Positions 46,153 to 54,339 of a DNA stretch of 64,000 bases are shown here, piece by piece. How positions within the stretch are numbered: position 1 is the stretch's first letter; each line of letters begins with the position of its first letter. The notes beneath the pieces are model-generated. The model searched no databases and was not told where the DNA came from. It saw only the letters and a program-made list of their open reading frames with translations. The stretch is from Bradyrhizobium sp. Tv2a-2 (GTDB taxonomy: Bacteria; Pseudomonadota; Alphaproteobacteria; Rhizobiales; Xanthobacteraceae), in contig NZ_AXAI01000011.1 in NCBI RefSeq assembly GCF_000472425.1, positions 234,428 to 298,427 of the forward strand. Reading direction: 5' to 3'. The position numbers and the translations under genes were made by a program.

Positions 46153-46701
46153 ATGCTGACGCGCCGGATTGCCGGCGCGCGGCTGGACGTTGTTGTTGCG
46201 GACATCACGACGCTAAGCGTCGACGCCATCGTCAACGCCGCCAATGCCTCGCTTTTGGGCGGGGGCGGCGTTGATGGGGCAATTCATCGCGCCGCCGGGC
46301 CTGGGTTGCTGGCCGCATGCCAAGCGATTGGCGGCTGCCCGACCGGCGATGCCAAGATCACCCAAGGTTTCCGTTTGCCCGCCCGGTATGTGATTCATGC
46401 GGTCGGGCCGGTCTGGCATGGCGGAGTGCGCGGCGAGGATGGAGCCTTGGCCTCGTGCTATCGCCGCGCGATCGAATTGTGCGCGGCGGGCGGCTTGGCC
46501 TCGGTGGCTTTTCCCGCGATTTCGACCGGTGTCTACCGTTTCCCGGCCGATCGAGCCGCGAAAATCGCGGTCCGGACCGCTGCGGAATCGCTGCCAATGG
46601 CCTCGTCGCTCGAGCAGATCATCTTCTGCTGCTTCTCCGAGGCAAGCGCGCGGCTCCACGAGGAGGCCCTGGCAAGGCTTTCCGGCACTTGTGCCGATTA
46701 A
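46153..46701 (+). CDS. Macro-domain protein (MacroD-like ADP-ribose hydrolase)
   Basis: A 182-residue macro domain. MacroD-type members remove ADP-ribose from proteins or hydrolyse O-acetyl-ADP-ribose. The pattern ITTLSVDAIVNAANASLLGG, GGVDGAIHRAAGP and FPAISTGVYRFP matches, including the catalytic-loop Asn and Gly residues. It begins two bases after the grxD stop with no separate strong ribosome binding site, indicating coupling to grxD. No ADP-ribosyltransferase gene is seen nearby. Confidence 0.88.
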   Translation: MLTRRIAGARLDVVVADITTLSVDAIVNAANASLLGGGGVDGAIHRAAGPGLLAACQAIGGCPTGDAKITQGFRLPARYVIHAVGPVWHGGVRGEDGALASCYRRAIELCAAGGLASVAFPAISTGVYRFPADRAAKIAVRTAAESLPMASSLEQIIFCCFSEASARLHEEALARLSGTCAD

Positions 46702-46742
46702 TTCGGCAGTTAAACTCTGTGTCTTCGCAAGGAGGGGGAGAA

Positions 46743-48026
46743 ATGAACTTGCGTCATGTGTTGCGGTTGCTTGCGAGCGCCGCGCTGCTGAGCATTGCCG
46801 CGTCATCGGTTCACGCCGAGGGCACCTTCGATATTCCGGCCGGCGCGCACTTCAACAAGGAGAAGCTCGCACGTGTCGAAGACTATTTGCGCGACCAGGT
46901 GGCACAGGGAAAGATTCCGGGTGCCGCTCTGCTGATCGAGCAACACGGCGTGCCGGTCTATCGTGGGCTCATCGGCGTGCGCGACGCCGTGACCAAGGAG
47001 CCGGTGACCGACGATACCATCTTCCGATTGTTCTCGCTGACCAAGCCCATCACGAGCGTGGTCGCGATGCAATTGATCGACGAGGGCAAGTTCGCGCTCA
47101 GCGATCCTGTCGCCAAGTACATTCCCTCCTTCGCGGACGTGAAGGTCGGCGTCGAGAAGAAGAGCGAGGACGGCAGCAGGTCGCTCGAACTAGTGCCGCC
47201 GAAGCGGCCGGTCACTATCATGGACCTGATGACCCAGACTTCCGGCATCGCCTATGGCTTCTATGGCGACAGTCTGGTGCACAAGGCCTATGCCGCCGCT
47301 GATATCTATCGCGGAGACCCCGATAACGCGGAGTTCGCCGAGCGCATTGCCAAGCTGCCGCTGCAGAACCAGCCCGGCGCGCTCTGGCAATATGGCCATT
47401 CCACCGACATTCTCGGGCGGATCATGGAGATCGTCAGCGGCAAATCGCTGCTTTCGATCGAGCGCGAGAAGCTGCTCGATCCGCTCGGCATGAAAGACAC
47501 TACCTTCTACGTCACCGATCCCAAGAAGGTGCCGCTGATCGCAAAGCCCATGCCGAACGACAGTGATTTCCGCGTCGGATTTGTGGGCTATGCCGACAAG
47601 CCGATGAGGTGGGAATCCGGCGGCGGCGGCATGGTCACGACCATGCACGATATGGCGCGCTTCGCGCAGATGGTGCTCGGCGGCGGCAAGTTCGACGGCA
47701 AGCAATATCTGAGCCCGGAGGCCTTTAAGGAGATGACCACGGATCATGTCGGCCCGGGCTCGGGCGTCGAGCGCGATTATCTCTACTTCCCGGGCGACGG
47801 CTTCGGCTTCGGGCTCGGCTTCGGCGTGCGCACCGATCCCGGTAACGCCAAGCCGCCGCCACCCGGCTCGCTCGGCGAGTTGAAATGGGACGGCGCCAGC
47901 GGCTGCTACATGGTGGTCGACCGCAAGCAGGACCTGTTCTTCGTGCTGTTGGAAGAGACGCCGTCGCAGCGCCAGATCATCCAGCCGGCGGTGAAGAAGC
48001 TGATCTATGAGGCGATGGAGAACTGA
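46743..48026 (+). CDS. Exported serine hydrolase, beta-lactamase class C fold
   Basis: A 427-residue exported enzyme of the class C beta-lactamase/esterase (EstB-like) superfamily. A signal peptide covers residues 1-25 (LRLLASAALLSIAASSVHA). The nucleophile motif S-x-x-K is FSLTK, and the Tyr motif is YGHS. The usual class C lactamase KTG triad is not obvious, so an esterase or peptidase role is more likely than antibiotic resistance. Start follows GGGGGAGA. Probably independent of grxD-macro, 41 bases upstream. Confidence 0.8.
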   Translation: MNLRHVLRLLASAALLSIAASSVHAEGTFDIPAGAHFNKEKLARVEDYLRDQVAQGKIPGAALLIEQHGVPVYRGLIGVRDAVTKEPVTDDTIFRLFSLTKPITSVVAMQLIDEGKFALSDPVAKYIPSFADVKVGVEKKSEDGSRSLELVPPKRPVTIMDLMTQTSGIAYGFYGDSLVHKAYAAADIYRGDPDNAEFAERIAKLPLQNQPGALWQYGHSTDILGRIMEIVSGKSLLSIEREKLLDPLGMKDTTFYVTDPKKVPLIAKPMPNDSDFRVGFVGYADKPMRWESGGGGMVTTMHDMARFAQMVLGGGKFDGKQYLSPEAFKEMTTDHVGPGSGVERDYLYFPGDGFGFGLGFGVRTDPGNAKPPPPGSLGELKWDGASGCYMVVDRKQDLFFVLLEETPSQRQIIQPAVKKLIYEAMEN

Positions 48027-48028
48027 GG

Positions 48029-49096
48029 TCAGGCCGTCCGCACGATCTCCCTGACGTGACCGATCATCTCCTCGATCATCGCCGTCGTGACATCGAGATG
48101 GGTGCAAGCGCGGATGCGGCCGTCCATCACGGCAATCAGCACGCCGCGTTTGTGCAATTCGGCGACCATCTTGTCGGCCGGGATGCCGGCGCCATCGGGG
48201 GTGAAGAACACGAGATTGGTCTCGGGCTCCTGCACCGTGATGCCATTGATCTGCGACAGCCCGCGCGCCAGGGCGCGTGCATTGGCGTGATCGTCGGCAA
48301 GGCGGTCGACGTGATGGTCGAGCGCATGGATGCAGGCGGCGGCACAGATGCCGGCCTGCCGCATCGATCCGCCCAGCCGCTGCTTCCAGCGCCAGACCTC
48401 GTCGATGAAGGCTGCGCTGCCGGCCAGCACGCCGCCGATCGGCGCGCCCAGGCCCTTGGAGAAATCGATCCAGGCGGAATCCCAGCCCTGCGTCATGTCG
48501 TGCGCGGCGATGCCGGTGGCGACCGTGGCGTTCAGCAGTCGCGCGCCGTCCATGTGCGTCGCAAGGCCTGCAGCCTTCGCGATCTGCGCGACCTCGTCTA
48601 GCGCGGCCTTCTTCCAGATCGTGCCGCCGCCGATATTGGCGGTCTGCTCGACGCTGACAAGCGTTTGCGGCGGCTGATACCGGGTGCGCGGATGCAACGC
48701 CTTGCGCAGCGTTTCGGCCGCGAACTGGCCGTCGGCGCCGGCAAGCGGCGTAATCTGGAAGCCGCCAAGGGCTGCGTGCGCGCCACCTTCGCGGGCGATC
48801 AGATGGGCGGTCTCATGCGCCAGGATCTCGTCGCCGGACCGACAGTGCACCAGCGTGGCCGCGACATTGCACATCGTGCCTGACGGCATGAACACCGCGG
48901 CTTCCTTGCCGAGCAGGTCGGCGACGCGCTCGCACAAAAGGTTGACGGTCGGATCGTCGCCGATCTGCTCGTCGCCGACCTCGGCACGGGCCATCGCTTC
49001 GCGCATGGCGGGCGTCGGCCGCGTCTGCGTGTCCGACAAAAGGTTGATCCGGACCGGCGCGGCCTTGGGATCGCGGGGGGGAGGTGTGTAGGCCAT
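48029..49096 (-). CDS. Threonine aldolase-type PLP enzyme
   Basis: A 355-residue PLP-dependent beta-eliminating lyase of the low-specificity L-threonine aldolase group (threonine to glycine plus acetaldehyde). Family features: INLLSDTQTRPTPAMREAMA, EAAVFMPSGTMCNVAA and the PLP region HMDGARLLNATVATG, with the lysine in IDFSKGLGAP. Start 49096 follows CGGAGC. It is convergent with the hydrolase gene. A terminator hairpin lies upstream, between it and rpsD. The glycine formed could feed the gcv system, but no link in the sequence shows this. Confidence 0.88.
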   Translation of the reverse strand: MAYTPPPRDPKAAPVRINLLSDTQTRPTPAMREAMARAEVGDEQIGDDPTVNLLCERVADLLGKEAAVFMPSGTMCNVAATLVHCRSGDEILAHETAHLIAREGGAHAALGGFQITPLAGADGQFAAETLRKALHPRTRYQPPQTLVSVEQTANIGGGTIWKKAALDEVAQIAKAAGLATHMDGARLLNATVATGIAAHDMTQGWDSAWIDFSKGLGAPIGGVLAGSAAFIDEVWRWKQRLGGSMRQAGICAAACIHALDHHVDRLADDHANARALARGLSQINGITVQEPETNLVFFTPDGAGIPADKMVAELHKRGVLIAVMDGRIRACTHLDVTTAMIEEMIGHVREIVRTA

Positions 49097-49128
49097 GAAG
49101 AAAGCTCCGTTTTCTGGCCACCTTAACC

Positions 49129-49156
49129 AAAAGGCCCCGGAAAAACCGGGGCCTTT
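49129..49156 (-). terminator. Rho-independent terminator of rpsD
   Basis: AAAGGCCCCGG and CCGGGGCCTTT form a perfect 11-bp stem with a five-base A-loop, followed on the minus strand by TTTT. It lies just after rpsD and before the aldolase start. Confidence 0.8.
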
Positions 49157-49178
49157 GAACTTCAAATTTCGTAACCGA

Positions 49179-49796
49179 TCAGCGCGAATAGAATTCGACG
49201 ATCAGATGCGGCTCCATCTGCACCGGGAACGGCACATCCGAAAGTCCGGGGATGCGGCCGAATTTCGCGGTCATCTTGGAATGATCGACCTCGAGATAAT
49301 CGGGCACGTCGCGCTCGGCGAGCTGGCTCGCCTCGAGCACCAGCGGGAGCTGCTTGGAGGCTTCCTTGACCTCGATGAGGTCGCCGACCTTGAGCTGGTA
49401 GCTGCCGATGTTGACGCGGCGGCCGTTCACCTTGATGTGGCCGTGGTTGATGAACTGGCGCGCGGCGAAAATCGTCGGCACGAACTTGGCGCGATAGACC
49501 ACGCTGTCGAGGCGGCGCTCGAGCAGGCCGATCAGGTTCTCGCCGGTATCACCCTTGAGGCGGCTCGCCTCGACATAGATGCCGTGGAACTGCCGCTCGC
49601 TGATATTGGCGTAGTAGCCCTTCAGCTTCTGCTTGGCGCGCAGCTGCACGCCAAAGTCGGAGAGCTTCCCCTTGCGGCGCTGGCCGTGTTGGCCGGGGCC
49701 GTATTCGCGGCGGTTGACGGGGCTCTTCGGGCGGCCCCAGATGTTCTGGCCCATGCGGCGATCGATCTTGTACTTCGCCTCACTGCGCTTAGTCAT
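49179..49796 (-). CDS. rpsD: 30S ribosomal protein S4
   Basis: A 205-residue primary 16S rRNA-binding ribosomal protein. Sequence features include MTKRSEAKYKIDRRMGQNIW, GPGQHGQRRKGKLSDFGVQL, the S4 domain GRRVNIGSYQLKVGDLIEVK and the C-terminal FYSR. It is a stand-alone gene here, as in many alphaproteobacteria, and ends in a strong terminator. S4 can also repress its own operon in other bacteria; no such leader was identified. Confidence 0.98.
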   Translation of the reverse strand: MTKRSEAKYKIDRRMGQNIWGRPKSPVNRREYGPGQHGQRRKGKLSDFGVQLRAKQKLKGYYANISERQFHGIYVEASRLKGDTGENLIGLLERRLDSVVYRAKFVPTIFAARQFINHGHIKVNGRRVNIGSYQLKVGDLIEVKEASKQLPLVLEASQLAERDVPDYLEVDHSKMTAKFGRIPGLSDVPFPVQMEPHLIVEFYSR

Positions 49797-50011
49797 CGCG
49801 TCCTCTTTGCATGACGCCGTAGCGTCGTTCGCTCCGGCGGTTTTGGTGGTTCAGGTTTGAGGAGACGCGCCCTCCTGTGCACCGGGATACCCCGGGGCCG
49901 ACAGATCCGTCCCTTAAGCCTAAGGGCAGGACCACGGGTCGCGAAACGCTTCGCGGGCCGAAACCGGCCCGCGAGCAGGCGGCTTTTGGGCCAATTGGCC
50001 GGGTTTGTCAA

Positions 50012-50788
50012 TCACTTCACGACCGCCCGGACCGGTTTGGCCTCGATCTGGCGGCTCGACCGCAATTCCGCGGCAATTTCGCCGTTCAGGACCTGTTCCA
50101 GCCGGGTCAGGGCCCGGGCGATGGGGGCGGCATCGGTAACCCGGTGATCCCAGCGCAGCACCACGTCGATGGTGCCGGTAGCCGAGGCGAGCCCATAACT
50201 CAGCACATAAGGACCGGGCCCGATGGCATGGAGCTCACCGCCGCCATGGGCCGCCGCCGAGGTTACGCCGTAGCTGCCGAAATTGGTTGAGTGCCAGCGT
50301 GCGGTGCGCCCGGCCAGCCAATAGCCCAGCCGGCGCAGCGGCAGCGGCAGGCGGGTGATGCTCATGATCCGCCGGAACGACGGAATCTCGTCGATTGGGG
50401 CCTCCTTGGCGCGGCGCAGCTGTGCGTCGATCGCCGAAAGCGCGATCTCATCGGCGCCCGTCACCCGCTCCATCAGGATGCACTCCTCGCCGTCCTCGAT
50501 GCGCGCGATTGCCACCATGCCCGCGCAGCGCGGCAGCTCGTAGAGATGCGGCCAGGGTAAGGTCCCATAGAGCGTGCGCAGGATCGGCTCGTCCCGGGCG
50601 ACGACCGCAAACGCCTTGACGAAAACCGCAGCCCAGCCGGGCGGCTGCGACAGGTTTCCGCGTGCGGCGGCGAGCTGGCGGATGTCGAGCTGGCGGGACA
50701 ACGACACGAACGGCACGCCCATCGAGGCGTGCATCAGATCGACCACAAAGCGGCGCGGCAGCGAGATTTTGCGAAAAGTTCCGCGCAT
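50012..50788 (-). CDS. 2-oxoacid dehydrogenase E2-like acyltransferase domain protein
   Basis: A 258-residue protein resembling only the C-terminal catalytic domain of E2 acyltransferases. The hallmark DHR-x-x-D-G reads DHRVTDAAPIARALTRLEQV, keeping His and Asp but with Ala for Gly. There is no lipoyl or subunit-binding domain and no E1/E3 gene nearby. It may be a chloramphenicol-acetyltransferase-fold enzyme acting on another acyl donor. Start 50788 is based on protein-like composition; upstream frame is not convincing. Confidence 0.6.
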   Translation of the reverse strand: MRGTFRKISLPRRFVVDLMHASMGVPFVSLSRQLDIRQLAAARGNLSQPPGWAAVFVKAFAVVARDEPILRTLYGTLPWPHLYELPRCAGMVAIARIEDGEECILMERVTGADEIALSAIDAQLRRAKEAPIDEIPSFRRIMSITRLPLPLRRLGYWLAGRTARWHSTNFGSYGVTSAAAHGGGELHAIGPGPYVLSYGLASATGTIDVVLRWDHRVTDAAPIARALTRLEQVLNGEIAAELRSSRQIEAKPVRAVVK

Positions 50789-51003
50789 TCCGTCAGCCCA
50801 GGCTCCAGCCGGTTGTTCGTGAGACGTGGCGGTCCGGTCCCCGCAATGCCGTGGTCTAGCACGATCCGTGCCGGATGACGTCCAGTTTGTGGCAAGGGCA
50901 GGGCGCTGGGGAAACTTTTCCGGAGCGCCCAAATCGCAAGCAACCGCCGGTGACTTCCTCCAACTACAGGGTCTCACGGCACCGCGCGTCCAAGGCGGAT
51001 CCT

Positions 51004-51777
51004 CTACCGCTTGATTCCCGCAAAACTCGCGGCGATCCCGCGCTGGAACAGCGACCAGTCGAAGCCGAGCGCAATGGCAAGGTAGCCGCGCTCGATCATG
51101 GCATTGGCCTGCTCGGCACTGCGTGCCGCGCCGCCGATCGGCACGCCGCTTTTGAGGATGCCGTGCTCGGCACGCGCGATCAGCGCCTGTACTTCGGGAT
51201 CATCGGGCAGGCCGCGCCTGTCGATGGAGGTCGCCAGATCGCCCTGGCCGATGACGGCGACATCGATGCCAGGCGTAGCCATGATCTCGTCGATATTGTT
51301 GACGGCTTCGACGTGCTCGATGGTGATCATGCAGATCATGTCGTCGTCGGCGGTCGCCATGTAGTCGGCCATCGACACGCCCCAGCGGAACGGCGCGTGG
51401 AACGGTCCCCACAGCCGTTCGCCGCGTGGCGGATAGCGCAGGCTCCGCACCGCCTTCTCGGCATCGGCGCGGTTGAGGATCATCGGAAAGTTGATGCCGA
51501 GCGCGCCGATATCCATCGGCGCTTTCGCAAGCCACGGCTCATTGGAGGCGATGCGCGCGAGCGGCACGCAGGGCGTGCCTCCAGTCGCCACGATCATCGC
51601 ATGCGCCGTGTTGAGATCGATCGGGCCGTGCTCGAGATCGACGATGATCCAGTCGAGGCTTTGCGCCATGATCTGCACCGTCTGGATGCTGGGGATCGTC
51701 GCGATGGCGCCGAAGGTCGGGCGGTGCTGCCGCCACTCATTCTTGAGACGGTTGAGGGGAGTGAGCTTTTCCGACAT
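51004..51777 (-). CDS. HpcH/HpaI family aldolase
   Basis: A 257-residue class II pyruvate-type aldolase (HpcH/HpaI fold) that cleaves hydroxy-oxo-acids from aromatic or sugar breakdown. The TIM-barrel motifs LDWIIVDLEHGPIDL, LWGPFHAPFRWG and AVIGQGDLATSI are present, with the metal-binding Glu/Asp in IEHVEAVNN and IGQGDLA. It lies 24 bases after murI on the same strand. The substrate cannot be inferred from context. Confidence 0.8.
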   Translation of the reverse strand: MSEKLTPLNRLKNEWRQHRPTFGAIATIPSIQTVQIMAQSLDWIIVDLEHGPIDLNTAHAMIVATGGTPCVPLARIASNEPWLAKAPMDIGALGINFPMILNRADAEKAVRSLRYPPRGERLWGPFHAPFRWGVSMADYMATADDDMICMITIEHVEAVNNIDEIMATPGIDVAVIGQGDLATSIDRRGLPDDPEVQALIARAEHGILKSGVPIGGAARSAEQANAMIERGYLAIALGFDWSLFQRGIAASFAGIKR

Positions 51778-51801
51778 CGAAAGGATGTTCCTGGAAAGAG
51801 A

Positions 51802-52599
51802 TCAGGCCGGCACGCGGCCGCCGAAGAAAGGTGTGAGCGTCCGGCCCAGGCCATGCGGCCGGTTCGAGGTGAAGATCATCTCGGCGCCGGCTGCATCGGG
51901 CACCTCGCGCGGTGGCCCCAGCAGATCCGACGCGCGGCGCGCAATCGCAGGCGCGGGATCGATCCAGCGCACCGGCCAGGGCGCGAGCTTCTCCAGGCGA
52001 TCGAGCAGCAGCGGGTAATGCGTGCAGGCGAGCACCACGGTGTCCGTGCGCGTGGCCGCGTCGCTCGCGTCGCCGACGAAGCACGGTGCAAGCTCGGTCG
52101 CGATATCATCGTCGCTGACCGCCGTGCCGCTCAGCGCACTTTCGGCAAGTGAAGCAAGCTCCGGCGAGCCGACCAGCGTCACCTCGCAACCTTGCGCGAA
52201 ATCGCGGATCAGAGCCCGGGTATATTCGCGCTGCACGGTGCCCTTGGTGCCGAGCACCGATACGCGCCTGGTCTTCGATTGCGCGCAGGCCGGCTTGATC
52301 GCCGGCACCGTGCCGACGAACGGCACGCCGTAGGCGGCGCGCAAGTGCGACATCACCAGCGTCGAGGCGGTGTTGCAGGCAATCACCACGAGATCCGGCG
52401 CGTGCCGCGCAATCAGCTCCCCGACCAGAGGCACCACGCGGGCGACGATCTCATCCTCGCTGTGATGGCCGTACGGGAAAAAGGCATCGTCAGCGACATA
52501 GACGAAATGCGCATCAGGCCGCGCCGCCACGATCTCCCGCAGCACGGTGAGGCCGCCGAGGCCGGAATCAAAGACGAGGATGGTGGGGCGAACTGGCAC
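51802..52599 (-). CDS. murI: Glutamate racemase
   Basis: A 265-residue enzyme making D-glutamate for peptidoglycan. The two catalytic cysteines are in VVIACNTASTLV and LACTHYPLL, and the N-terminus has VFDSGLGGLTVLREI. Length is normal. It is followed by the HpcH/HpaI gene 24 bases later, so the two may share a transcript. The upstream region is unremarkable. Confidence 0.97.
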   Translation of the reverse strand: MPVRPTILVFDSGLGGLTVLREIVAARPDAHFVYVADDAFFPYGHHSEDEIVARVVPLVGELIARHAPDLVVIACNTASTLVMSHLRAAYGVPFVGTVPAIKPACAQSKTRRVSVLGTKGTVQREYTRALIRDFAQGCEVTLVGSPELASLAESALSGTAVSDDDIATELAPCFVGDASDAATRTDTVVLACTHYPLLLDRLEKLAPWPVRWIDPAPAIARRASDLLGPPREVPDAAGAEMIFTSNRPHGLGRTLTPFFGGRVPA

Positions 52600-52779
52600 G
52601 GCCGGGATTCTAGCGGATTGCAGGTTATTAATCAGTTGTTTTTGATGGCGATCGCCCGGAATGACGGGGCCAAATCATACGCTTTTATCCTCGCGACGGA
52701 TTGCGTCCGAGTCATGCCGGAAGCCTCGCCCCTCCGAAAATCAGAGGGAATTCCAGAACAGCTTCCCCAGGGCGCGGCC

Positions 52780-53784
52780 TTACCGACTCTTGCGCCACTC
52801 CGATGCACTCTTGCCAAACTGTACCCGAAACCAGCGTGAGAACGCGGGTAAACCCGTGAAGCCCAGCAAGTGGGAGGTTTCGGCGAGGGTTCTGCCTTCT
52901 GTCTTGATGTGACGCTGAGCCAATTCGATTCGAACGCCGTTCTGGATCTCCGAGAAGCTTGTCCCGCGCGCAGCAAGCCGCCGACTGAGCGTCCGGCGAT
53001 CAATGCCAAGATGGCCCGCAAGAAGTTCGCTGGTGCAGCGCCCGGACGGGAGCAGCGTGAACACCAACTGGCGAACGGTTGCGTCGATCATGATCGTTGG
53101 CTGAGTGATAACCTCTTCAAGATAGCGTCGCACATAATGTGCCATCACCGGGTCCGCCGTCGCAATCGGCGCACTCAGATCCCGTGGTCGCAACAGCAAG
53201 CCGTCGAACGTGCTGGCGAAATGCGGGCGACACCTGAAGAAGGTGCCATGCGTGGTGCGCCGAAGTGGTGGTGGGTGGGAAAAATGGACCGATTCAGGGC
53301 CCCATTTGTCGCCAGCAAGCGCCTTCAGCGTCCTGAACACGATGCCGACGATGAGTTCGATCACCTGCCGTGTGCTGCCCCTCGTTGCGAACATGATCCG
53401 CACCGCCAAGCTGGCGACGTCGTCATCTTCTTCCAAATTCAGGATCAGCATTTCGGTTCGAAGACGGAAATGCCGTTCGAACAACCTGATCGCGTCGCGC
53501 AGCGTCGGCTCCTCCCGGGCGACCAGGCCGACGGGGCCAAGATGGGCGAGGCTTCGTCGCGCGGCCATCCGTAATCCGAAATCGTCGACATTCGCGGCTG
53601 CCGCCGAGCGCTCGAGCAGTTCCAGCACCGCTGCGACCGGGATCAGGGTGTCGGCATCGGACAAATCGAGACGATGCAGCCCAACGCTTTTCATCACGCG
53701 ATACGGATCGAGTCCAAGAGACTGCGCGACCTCGGCATAGCCGGTCAGGATGGCGGCGCGGAGCAGATTTGCGGGGATCGCCAT
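52780..53784 (-). CDS. AraC-type transcriptional regulator
   Basis: A 334-residue regulator of the OruR/ArgR-like subfamily with an N-terminal Arabinose_bd-type domain and a C-terminal double helix-turn-helix (LAGHLGIDRRTLSRRLAARG and ETSHLLGFTGLPAFSRWFRV). Such regulators often control CYP153 alkane hydroxylase operons. It diverges from the ferredoxin-P450 operon, with a 14-bp direct repeat at 53828-53862 between them. Start 53784 follows AGAGAG; an upstream frame extension is not protein-like. Confidence 0.85.
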   Translation of the reverse strand: MAIPANLLRAAILTGYAEVAQSLGLDPYRVMKSVGLHRLDLSDADTLIPVAAVLELLERSAAAANVDDFGLRMAARRSLAHLGPVGLVAREEPTLRDAIRLFERHFRLRTEMLILNLEEDDDVASLAVRIMFATRGSTRQVIELIVGIVFRTLKALAGDKWGPESVHFSHPPPLRRTTHGTFFRCRPHFASTFDGLLLRPRDLSAPIATADPVMAHYVRRYLEEVITQPTIMIDATVRQLVFTLLPSGRCTSELLAGHLGIDRRTLSRRLAARGTSFSEIQNGVRIELAQRHIKTEGRTLAETSHLLGFTGLPAFSRWFRVQFGKSASEWRKSR

Positions 53785-53827
53785 CGGGCGCTCTCTGTGG
53801 CTTGCGAGCGAGTTTAGCGACCCCTGT

Positions 53828-53862
53828 CCCAAATTGCAAAGTAGGTGCCCCAATATGCAAAG
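53828..53862 (+). promoter_or_regulatory. AraC-type direct repeat operator
   Basis: CCCAAATTGCAAAG at 53828-53841 and CCCAATATGCAAAG at 53849-53862 match at 12 of 14 bases and start 21 bp apart, two helical turns on the same face. This geometry fits an AraC-family binding site. It lies in the divergent region between the regulator and the ferredoxin gene. Confidence 0.55.
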
Positions 53863-53979
53863 CTTGCCGGGGCGAAAGGGGCTACTGGCGGCGGCAAAAG
53901 CAAGGATACAGCCGCTTCGCAGGGCCGCCTGTCATGGGTGCGCGCTGTCGTTGAGCGGGGGAAACAACCGGAGGTCTTC

Positions 53980-54300
53980 ATGCCAAGAATCCATTTCGTC
54001 GAGTTCGGCGGACGCGAGCATCTTATCGATGTCCCCGCCGGCACCAGCGTGATGCAGGCTGCCATCGACAACCATGTTCCGGGAATTGATGGCGATTGCG
54101 GCGGCGAATGCGCCTGCGGCACTTGCCACGTCTACGTCGATCCCACATGGCTGCCGAAGACCGGCACACGAACGACCTCGGAAGACGAGCTTCTGAATTT
54201 CGCAGCCGCCACCCAGGAAAGCTCCCGGCTCGCCTGTCAGATCCGCATGGACGATACGTTGGATGGCTTGCGGGTGCGCATGCCGGAAGGCCAGCACTGA
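53980..54300 (+). CDS. [2Fe-2S] ferredoxin, adrenodoxin/putidaredoxin type
   Basis: A 106-residue redox carrier. Cluster ligands C40, C46, C49 and C86 give the C-x5-C-x2-C-x36-C spacing of adrenodoxin-type ferredoxins. It would pass electrons to the P450 encoded next. Start 53980 follows GGAGG. Gap to the P450 gene is 39 bases. A ferredoxin reductase gene is not in this window, so a reductase encoded elsewhere must supply it. Confidence 0.93.
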   Translation: MPRIHFVEFGGREHLIDVPAGTSVMQAAIDNHVPGIDGDCGGECACGTCHVYVDPTWLPKTGTRTTSEDELLNFAAATQESSRLACQIRMDDTLDGLRVRMPEGQH

Positions 54301-54339
54301 GAAACAGCCGACACCGGCAATTCAAGGGAGGTATAGGGG

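Noticed and set aside
49952..49974. GC-rich hairpin as terminator of the E2-like gene
   Set aside because: The stem is good but no T-run follows on the minus strand.
50875..52152. 425-codon rightward open frame
   Set aside because: Antisense to the HpcH/HpaI aldolase and murI genes, which are well supported.
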